From positions 5,531,501 to 5,595,500 of the forward strand of contig JAMKCF010000014.1 of assembly GCA_023634235.1 (NCBI GenBank): a stretch of 64,000 bases of DNA, written 5' to 3'. This DNA is from Pisaster brevispinus. Taxonomy: Eukaryota > Echinodermata > Asteroidea > Forcipulatida > Asteriidae. Of this stretch, positions 56,330-64,000 are shown piece after piece (positions within the stretch are counted from its first letter, which is position 1; each line of letters opens with the position of its first letter). A program made the position numbers and the translations under genes. Under the pieces are notes generated by a model. That model was not told the DNA's origin, ran no database searches, and was given only the letters and a program-made list of their open reading frames with translations.

Positions 56330-56700
56330 GAGACACGGGAAGGAGGCCGGCCCTCTATTTAACAAGGCCCTCTAATTGAAAAAGGATGACGTCTAAAATA
56401 TGAAGTAATCTGCTGTACTGATTTTAATCCTCCAATCAATAGTTAGTACACAATACAAAACAGCAACAACACAGTCACTTATAGGGTGAAAGGTCAACAC
56501 AACAGGCCGGCCACACACAAGTTGACACTATCCGAGTCAATCAGCCCTAAAAAATTGCAATATTTCTCTAACAAAATGAAGAGTAAAACAAAAAACAACA
56601 CTCGCTGAGAGCCCTATAACACTATCCTTCCCTAATGAATAGTATCTGGAGCAAAACCAGAGAGAGCAAGAGAGAAATACCTACAGAAAATAAATGTGCT
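56330..56700 (-). repeat. Dispersed repeat T, copy 2
   Basis: Complement of 35404-35797, with GGGAAGGAGGCCGGCCCTC, GATGACGTC, GAAAGGTCAACAC, AATCAGCCCTAA and GAGAAATACCTACAG in order. Confidence 0.75.
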
Positions 56701-57829
56701 CTCTCTTGCTCAAAGCTAAAATGGAATAGAGAGTGAGCCCAAAGCTTGTGACCCCAAAGTAAATTATTTTCGTAAAAATACTTATCACGAAGCTGGATTA
56801 GACACTTGAACACTGAGGCCGCACTTGGGTTCCCTACTTAAAAAAATAGGTGATTGGAAAAGAATTCATCATTGCTGTATTGGTCATAAAGATGTGCTTC
56901 CTAAAATCTGTATAAACTGAAGGTCTAAATTGTTGCACTCTTTTGATATGTTTCTTGAATACATTAGCCTAGGGGATTGGAATGCGTTTATAAAATGATC
57001 ATGCACCACTCTCTTTGTCAAAGTGTTGACTAGGTTGCAAAGTATCAGAAGAGTGCGTTGTTATTGTTAACTAAATGTTGTCAAGAATGGTAAAGCAAAA
57101 GAACAACTTCTGCACTGTTCCGTGTGCGTCCTTTACAGTTTACTGGATTACTGTACCCAACCGCGATTGTGTTTTCGTCGGTATTTCTCACTGCGGGATT
57201 CCCCGTCTGTCCATTCGGTGAGAAATCTGCGAAACTCTATAACAGAATGGGAACAGGAGGTCGAAAGGTCATTCGAGACCTAGTCTTCTGAGAGGTGTAT
57301 GGTATGGCGAGATCAACAACATGTAATTAACAAACTCGGGCCACATTTTGTGTGGTAAAGATATAGGCTGGCCTCCCCTTTGTCCTTATTTTTGGTTGTC
57401 GTTGCTTACTTGAATTTTTTGTAACTATTGTTAATATCTTTCTATCTTTTTTTACAATGTCAAATATTTAATTTGTATTTATTCGTGCTCTAATTATAAA
57501 CTTGACCTAGTTCTAGTACCGTATCTGGCCATGGCTATAGCGTTTTGTTTACATTGGTCATAGATTCTTTGCGTTCGGAGACTTAGACATGTTCTATTCA
57601 TCAGACTCGGAACTTTGAATGCAAGCCCATGAGTACGTTCAGTTACTAACAGTTATCTCAACGATAACAATTTTCAGTTGTTTTCAGTTGGGTACTTTCA
57701 ATCAGAAAGCTACTACCTAAGCTATGCTTTTCAATCTGTTCTGGGGGATGGGTTGTTGTTGTTGTTTGTTTGGTTTTTTTTGTTTTTTTTGGGGGGGGTT
57801 GGATTCTTCTTCTCCAGAGTCTTCCTCTT
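56701..57829. other. Noncoding stretch
   Basis: No gene recognised. It ends in T-rich and G-rich low-complexity sequence at 57752-57800. Confidence 0.45.
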
Positions 57830-58060
57830 TTAATTGTTTGTGCAATATCTGCACGAACAGCTGTTGTTATTGTTCTTTGGAATTTTAGGGGGGTTTGGGG
57901 GGATACAGCCGAACAGCCGAAAACCTATTGTCATTGTACTGTTTTTAGGTGTTCGTGCAATACGTGCACAAACACCTCTTGGTTTTTTTTTTGGGGGGGG
58001 GGTTTGGGGGGGTGTTCGGCCTCTAGCCGAAAACCTGTTGATGGTGATGTTTTGATTGTA
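57830..58060. repeat. Tandem duplication, about 115 bp, with a hairpin
   Basis: Two similar blocks, each with GTGCAATA(T/C)(C/G)TGCACGAACA-like sequence, a G run, a TTCGGC...AGCCGAAAACCT stretch and GTTGAT or similar. The GGTGTTCGTGCA / TGCACAAACACC pair at 57947-57975 forms a hairpin and resembles the terminal hairpin of repeat U. Confidence 0.6.
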
Positions 58061-58284
58061 AATGCACCACGTTTGGTTCGTAAGATATAAATGTATATAT
58101 ATTTTATTTTATTTTTTTATAAATAGTTCAACGTCCGGTTTTGAATCTTTGAAAAGGTGTTACCGTTTGGACCTTGTCTTCCGGTCGAAACCGAAAGTTA
58201 CATTTTCATACATAACTTATAACGATCTTATCTCATGAACCACTAAGGAATCATACTTGAGACTTACCAAGTCCTTAAAACTTT

Positions 58285-58560
58285 GTATAGATGACACCGT
58301 ATTTTTGTCGGGATGGCGACGTCATCGATGACGTCACAACGTTAAATCAATAATTCATATTTAAAACATATTATCTGGAAAACCACACTTGCTACATACA
58401 AGGTATTTGCATCCCACGTGTGACCCCAGGTGGTCCTTAAATCTTAATGTGTATGTGACACCGTGTTTCTGTCGGGATGATTACGTCATCGATGACGTCA
58501 CAACATTTAACCAACATTTAATATTTAATAAAATTATATCTGCAGAACCATAATTGTTAC
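58285..58560. repeat. Tandem duplication, about 164-bp offset, with CRE-like palindrome
   Basis: TGACACCGT, GTCGGGATG, ACGTCATCGATGACGT and ATCTG(G/C)A(G)AACCA occur in the same order in two blocks. The palindrome GACGTCATCGATGACGTC at 58318-58335 contains two ATF/CREB-type TGACGTC half motifs; the second copy is at 58483-58498. Confidence 0.75.
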
Positions 58561-58649
58561 ATACAATTTTGTTTACAATGTAAAAGCTTTTGAAGTACTG
58601 TAGTCTGTACATCTTGCACAAAGTCTAACTGCATGAGACCTTTACTTCT

Positions 58650-58842
58650 GGGCCCAATTTCATAGAGCTGCTTAAGCAGAAAATAAGCTTAACAATTTCC
58701 TGCTAAGCAGAAATGGGCAGGATACCAGTCACAAATTGTACACGTGACATGGTAGTTTGGCTGGTAACCTTATTCTGGTAAGCAAAATGTTATTGTGCTT
58801 AGCAAATTTTTTGTGCTTAAGCAGCTCTATGAAATTGGGCCC
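58650..58842. mobile_element. Hairpin MITE with GGGCCCAATTTCATAG ends
   Basis: 193 bp. The ends are a near-perfect 29-bp inverted repeat from GGGCCCAATTTCATAGAGC, continuing through GCTTAAGCA. The interior has further TAAGC-type inverted motifs. A 3-bp CTG abuts both sides (58648-58650 and 58842-58844), which would fit a PIF/Harbinger-type target, but it overlaps the ends. Confidence 0.85.
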
Positions 58843-59289
58843 TGGTCGCAAGAAGTTGAAGTGAAAATACAAAATCCCGGGCCTTGTTTTGAGGTCTGCA
58901 AACAATATGATCCTGGATTTTGACAAGCTCTCTCTGTATGAAATATAATTTTACCTCTTCACCTTCCAATTAAAGCAGTAATGACTGTTTATTTTCAACA
59001 GCACCCTCTCGTAACAAGTTTTCAAAAAAACTTAGCACAAACTTATAAATCTCAATGTCTGGATAAGATATAAGCTAGCCCGTCGTGACGACGTGATCAG
59101 TTTTCATATCAGGCTTATTCAAGGGTATGTTTCAAAAATTGCAAATCTTTAGAATCACATTTAAGTTCACAATTATCAATGTTTTATGGCAAAGACATGT
59201 TTACCAAATTATATCTTTACTTTCACCAGCTTTGCTAATATTCGACATGTCTACGAACACCCAATTTATGTGATGTCACAAAAACTGAA

Positions 59290-59770
59290 TTTCAATTTTT
59301 TCAGAATCTTCTTCCACGGAATTCTTCTCTGTCGCATAACTCAAAGTTGAAATTGAATTGAACCTTGAAACGTATCGTATACTTGAAGCCTAACATTAAG
59401 GCTACACTTGAACAATTATGTCATGATGACGTCACAAGGTGACGAGTTACAAGTTGTTTAAGTTTAAAAATGACCATTTGCTAAACACTGTATTTTATTG
59501 AATTTGAAAGCTATGATGTTTACATTTTTTTCATCTGATAGAATTGTATGAACTTTATTTCCGGTCGTACTCCTAGGCCTTGCCTTCGTTTCGTTCCTTC
59601 AAAAGAATATTTTCCGGGCTTATCTACAGCATAACTCAACATTGAAATTGAGTTGAACATTGAAACTCATCAGACAATTGAACCTGAATATCAAGACGAC
59701 ACAAATTTAATGATGTCATAATGACGTCATCATGTATTGAATTTCAATAAATCAAAGTTTAAAAAGGCCG
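59290..59770. repeat. Diverged tandem duplication, about 315-bp offset
   Basis: Blocks at about 59310-59475 and 59620-59770 share CATAACTCAA(A/C)(G/A)TTGAAATTGA, TTGAAC(C/A)TTGAAAC, TGATGTCAT or TATGTCATGATGACGTCA, and AAGTTTAAAAA in order. Noncoding. Confidence 0.6.
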
Positions 59771-60535
59771 TTAGAAGTTCAGCAAACGCTACACAGAACG
59801 TGACACCAATTGACATTGACTTCCGTTTCCAAATCGGAAGTTGACAATTTCAAAAATTAATATCTCAAAAACTACTTTTCATTCCAGCATAATTGTTTTT
59901 TATCAGGGTGTAGAACGTTGAGACGTAAGAGGATATGGCGCCGCTTATAGCGAGGCACTTTTCCCCCACGAGCCTCGCTTATGAACAGCGGTGGATAGTC
60001 CAATCGGATGGTAACATCCAACATTTGAGGTCATGTTCTAATGACGTCATCAACTGTCACGTGACGTCACCTAAAAGGTGCGGTATTACAATATCTATAC
60101 ATGAGCAAATACGCGATCAGGCTGAAACCTCGCATATTTTCAAGCCGGGATGCGTTACTTCTACAATTTTAGGTAAAGTCAACCAGACGTCATCAAGCAT
60201 TACTTGACGTCATCTTAAAGGTGCACGTATCAAAGCTTCATATTCATAGGGAAAAACGCGATTAAGTTGAAACTTTGCACGTGTTCAAGCCGTGATGTGT
60301 AACATCCACAACTGAGTTTCTGTTCTATTGACGTCATCAAGTGTAAAAAAGTGTGCAAGCTGAAACTTTGCATTGAACATTTAAACTCATTAACAATTAA
60401 GTGTTATTCCACCCTACCAAAATGCAAAATTATTTCATAAAACCTTTTATACAACTACAAAGTATCATTCTTGGCCTTACTTGAGAAAAAAAATTATTGC
60501 TATAAATTTTACCCTTATGCTATTTTTGCATCAAG
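59771..60535. other. Noncoding stretch rich in TGACGTCA-type motifs
   Basis: At least four TGACGTCA or GACGTCAT motifs occur between 60040 and 60335, with repeated TGAAAC(C/T)T(C/T)GCA and TTCAAGCC(G)GGGATG blocks. These are probably copies of the same diverged repeat. No gene seen. Confidence 0.5.
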
Positions 60536-61026
60536 CATTAAAGCATGTTTTTACAACTTGCAAAATCGACATTTTTACCCTATTTTTGGCCCTAAAAATT
60601 TCAATTTGCCAGGGGTCTCAGAAAAATTTCCTTTCGGTTGTGATTAGGGCCAACATTGGTCTTTCCATATCTGGTGAGGAAAACTTGGGCAATTGTATCC
60701 TGTTGTGACAATACTGCCTCAAAAACTGATTTTTTTTCCAAAAACAGGAAAAATGCATTTTGAAGTTTTTCTCTCAGTTTGAACCAGTATCATTAAAAAA
60801 GAACACTTTAATCAATCAGGCACCTTTTCCTGAGTGTTCTGTAGGCTTATTGAATAACCCCATATTGATGAAAAACTTTTGATGACTTAAATCTCAGATT
60901 TTACCCCCCCCCCCCCCCCCGAAGCGTATTATGTTACATTCCCTTACGAGTCATTCCGTGCCAACTCACCTGACGGGTTGGCAGGCCCCGTATCAGATTT
61001 TGCTATTTTTGTTTGTAAACATTCCC

Positions 61027-61745
61027 CTATGGGTGTCTTGAACACTCACCAAATTTTAGAAAACTACTCCTTAACATTTCTGAGGTATGGCCCCATAAAA
61101 GTTTAAGCCCCGCCCCTTCAAATTTACTTTTTGTGTTTTGGGCATTTTTAGAGGCCTATATCTACAAATTGAGAAAAGATATGTAACTGCAAATTAATAA
61201 ACAGGGTACCTGGTACCCCAACAACTAGAATATACTGTCAAAAGTAGCATAGGATATTCTTATATCAAGGCATAGGTCTATCAAAACTGACATTTTAGCC
61301 CGCGGAATGATTTTTCGTCATTTTTGAGACCCCTGGTGCTTAAAGTGAAATGTCAGATTGCTTTTGTATTACATTTGGTTATAAACTAGGTGTCATGAAC
61401 ACTCACCAAATTTTAGAAACCTACTCCTTAACATTTCTGAGATATGACCCCCTAACAGTTTAAGCCCCGCCCCTTCAAATTTACTTTTTGTGTTTTGGGC
61501 ATTTTTAGAGGCCCTATATCTACAAACTGAGATAAGATATGTAACTACAAATTAATATACAGGGTACTTGGTACCCCCATCAACTAGAATCTACTGTCAA
61601 AAGCAGCATGACATTTTTATATCAAGGCATAGGTCTATAAATCTGACATTTTAGCCCGCGGAATGATTTTTCATCATTTTTGAGACCCCCTAGTGCCTAA
61701 GTGAAATGCCTGATTGCTTTTGTATTACATTTGGTTATAAACTAG
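61027..61745 (+). repeat. Direct duplication of about 350 bp in the left arm
   Basis: The block from GTCTTGAACACTCACC to TTTGGTTATAAACTAG occurs twice, starting near 61034 and 61390 (offset about 355 bp). The right arm has only one counterpart (about 63150-63510). Confidence 0.88.
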
Positions 61746-62036
61746 TTGTATATGTGTGACCTGCTATAAGGATAGACCAACCCCCCCCCCCCCTTTGATG
61801 GGTATTTATAAATATACTTTGTGTCCAGTTTACTTGTGTGAGAAATAAACAAAAAAATGACTCTCTATACTCCTTCAAGTAAAACAAAAATGAATATGAC
61901 TAATTTAAGGTTATTGTTGTGTATGCATGCAGTTTAGTGAAATCACTTGTTTACAAAAGAGCTGACAGAGCCTTGACTTCCTGCAGGCATGGTTTGTACA
62001 CTACGGAAGTGTAGTGCCGCCACATGAAAAGCAATC

Positions 62037-62770
62037 CTTCTCTTACATGTCTTACTGTGTACATACACAATAACTATCATGTACGTCAATAAACATACAT
62101 AGTAACTATCATGTATAGTACACAATTACTTATCAACGTACAAAATAACTACGGACTTACCATGTACGTATAGACGACAATTATGATGTGCGTACATGAT
62201 AATTATCATGTACGTAATTGTACACTACACAAAAGGTTATGTGTACGTACACAATAATTATGATTTATGAACACATCCCCTTAAGACCAGCTGTATAAAA
62301 AGACTTTGTGAAGCATCTCCATGTGAAATAATATTCTTAAACAAGCTTGGTACAAACTGTTAGTTAACATCCTAATAAAATCCAAACAAAGCCGTGTTTC
62401 GGTTGCCATTTTAAAGTATTTCATCTCTGTATTCATAAGCCACTATCTCGGGGTTGTTTGAGAGTACTTTTTGCATGGAGATGCTGCACAATATTGTGTA
62501 CTATACATGATGCGTCTGAAGTTGATCGTGAATCGTCATTAATCTGTACATACACTAAACATGATAATTATTGTGTATGGGGGGGATGACAATTATCATG
62601 TACGAACATGATAGATATGTACTAACAGGATAAGTATCCTCTGTACACGATAAGTCCGGAGTTAGCGTGTCAGTGATAGTTATTTTGTACATCCAATAGT
62701 AGTAATGTATGTATGATAGCTATAATGTACGAACATGATAGTTATTGTACACATATACACAAAAAGTGCA
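62037..62770. repeat. Palindrome-rich spacer of the long inverted repeat
   Basis: Many copies of short palindromic motifs such as ATAATTATCATGTACGTA, ATAACTATCATGTA and CATGATAATTAT, irregularly spaced, on both sides of a unique-looking segment (62270-62500). Confidence 0.7.
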
Positions 62771-64000
62771 GATTTTTTTCATTCAAGTGGCGGCACTACG
62801 CTTCCATGGTCTGCAGGAACTTAGTCTAGGTTCTGTGGCTCTTTTGTAAACAAGTGATTTCACTAAAAACTTCGATGTACAACAATAACCTTAAATTAGT
62901 CATATTCATTTGATTTTTTTTTAATGAAGGAATAAAGAGTCAATTTTTTTGATTTCTCACACAAGTAGACTGGATACAAAATATTTTTGGGGAAAATTTG
63001 TAAATCTGTAAGAAATGTCCCATGTTGTCAAATAACCACTTGAAAAAGGCGGTATTTTTTGCAATTTTACAGCCAGACCCACATTCAGACCCCTGCTAAA
63101 TACCCATCAAAGGTGTGATTGGTCTATCCTTATATCAGGTTACACATATACACCTAGTTTATAACCAAATGTAATACAAAATCAATCAGACATTTCACTT
63201 AGGCACTATAGTGGTCTCAAAAATTACGAAAAATCATTCCGCGGCCTAAAATTTAAGTTTTTACAGACCTATGCCTTGATATAAAAATGTTCCAAGCTAC
63301 TTTTGACAGTAGATTCTAGTTGATGAGGTACCAGGTACCCTGTATATTAACTTGCAGTTACATATCTTTTCTCAATTTGTAGATATAGGCCTCTAAGAAT
63401 GCCCAAAACACAAAAAGTAAATTTGAAGGGGCGGGGCTTAAACTTTTATGGGGACATACCTCAGAAATGTTAAGGAGTAGGTTTCTAAAATTTGGTGAGT
63501 GTTCATGACACCCATAGGGGAATGTTTACAAACAAAAATAGCAAAATCTGAGACGGAGCCTGCCAACCCGTCAGATGAGTTGGCACGGAATGACTCGTAA
63601 GGGAATGTAACATATTACGCGTCGGGGGGGGGGGGTAAAGTCTGAGATTTAAGTCATCAAAAGTTTTTCATCAATGTGGGGTTATTCAATAAGCCTACAG
63701 AACACTCAGGAAAAGTTGACTGATTGATTAAAGTGTTCTTTTTTAATGATACTGGTTCAAACTGAGAGAAAAACTTCAAAATGCATTTTTCCTTTTTGGG
63801 AAAAAAAATCAGTTTTTGAGGCAGTATTGTCACAACAGGATACAATTGCCCAAGTTTTCCTCACCAGATATGGAAAGACCAATGTTGGCCCTAATCACAA
63901 CCGAAAGGAAATTTTTCTGAGACCCCTGGCAAATTGAAATTTTTAGGGCCAAAAATAGGGTAAAAATGTCGATTTTGCAAGTTGTAAAAACATGCTTTAA

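Larger units (their letters stand above)
60538..64000. mobile_element. Long inverted-repeat element, runs off the window
   Basis: The left arm, about 60538-62030, and the right arm, about 62780-64000, are inverted copies. Examples: TTAAAGCATGTTTTTACAAC at 60538 pairs with the last 20 bases of the window, and TTGTTTACAAAAGAGC at 61948 pairs with GCTCTTTTGTAAACAA near 62840. A spacer of about 750 bp lies between. The true outer ends cannot be seen because pairing reaches the window edge. No transposase frame is visible. It may be a giant non-autonomous foldback element or a palindromic duplication. Confidence 0.92.

Noticed and set aside
62037..62770. Replication origin or viral inverted repeat
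   Set aside because: Palindromic motifs alone do not support this; it lies in the loop of a host inverted-repeat element and no replication protein is encoded nearby.

Overview
This window is eukaryotic nuclear DNA, most likely from an invertebrate deuterostome and probably an echinoderm. Three lines of evidence point there. Coding sequence is sparse, intron-split and AT-rich. Two secreted recognition proteins are typical of echinoderms and amphioxus: a fibrinogen-related protein and a PAN plus ApeC (apextrin C-terminal) protein. The repeats (TTAA hairpin elements, a tRNA-derived SINE, L1/Tx1-like, R2-like and CR1/L2-like retroelements) are of kinds common in those genomes. The species assignment is inference, not something the sequence proves.

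Genes I can support, all from translated exons with matching splice signals and phases: (1) a four-exon fibrinogen-related lectin on the minus strand, 16354 to 13044, with signal peptide, coiled coil and a complete fibrinogen domain; (2) a four-exon PAN-ApeC protein on the minus strand, 23880 to 21968; (3) an apparently giant Thr-rich, mucin-like exon on the minus strand, 34828 to 26361, built from a 24/30-bp minisatellite and interrupted by frame breaks and a SINE fragment; (4) an intronless rhodopsin-family GPCR on the plus strand, 52918 to 54000, whose last helix and tail are disrupted by what looks like a 2-bp deletion in the NPxxY codons. Genes 1 to 3 share one strand and all look extracellular, so 13-35 kb may be a small cluster of secreted defence or mucosal genes.

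Layout: 1-6 kb holds a TTAA hairpin element and a tandem array (unit 914 bp) of a terminal-inverted-repeat element. 6.6-12 kb is a nest of elements: long-TIR elements with 9-bp target duplications, a 5'-truncated L1/Tx1-like LINE with a 12-bp target duplication, and an R2-like reverse-transcriptase fragment. 13-24 kb carries the two lectin-type genes, a SINE and a CR1/L2-like LINE. 24-26 kb has another 9-bp-TSD element that split a SINE. 26.4-34.6 kb is the GT-rich minisatellite. 35-52 kb is mostly noncoding DNA with dispersed repeats, including second copies of several families from the left half. 52.9-54 kb is the GPCR. 54.7-60.4 kb holds short tandem duplications with CRE-like palindromes and a hairpin MITE. 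From about 60.5 kb to the window edge lies one long inverted repeat with arms of at least 1.2 kb.

The strongest candidates for something new are the minisatellite-encoded mucin exon with its frame-shifting 421-bp higher-order repeat, the family of 9-bp-TSD elements nested in each other, and a dispersed repeat whose central palindrome has kept its shape while its sequence has changed. All calls come from reading the sequence; no database search was run.
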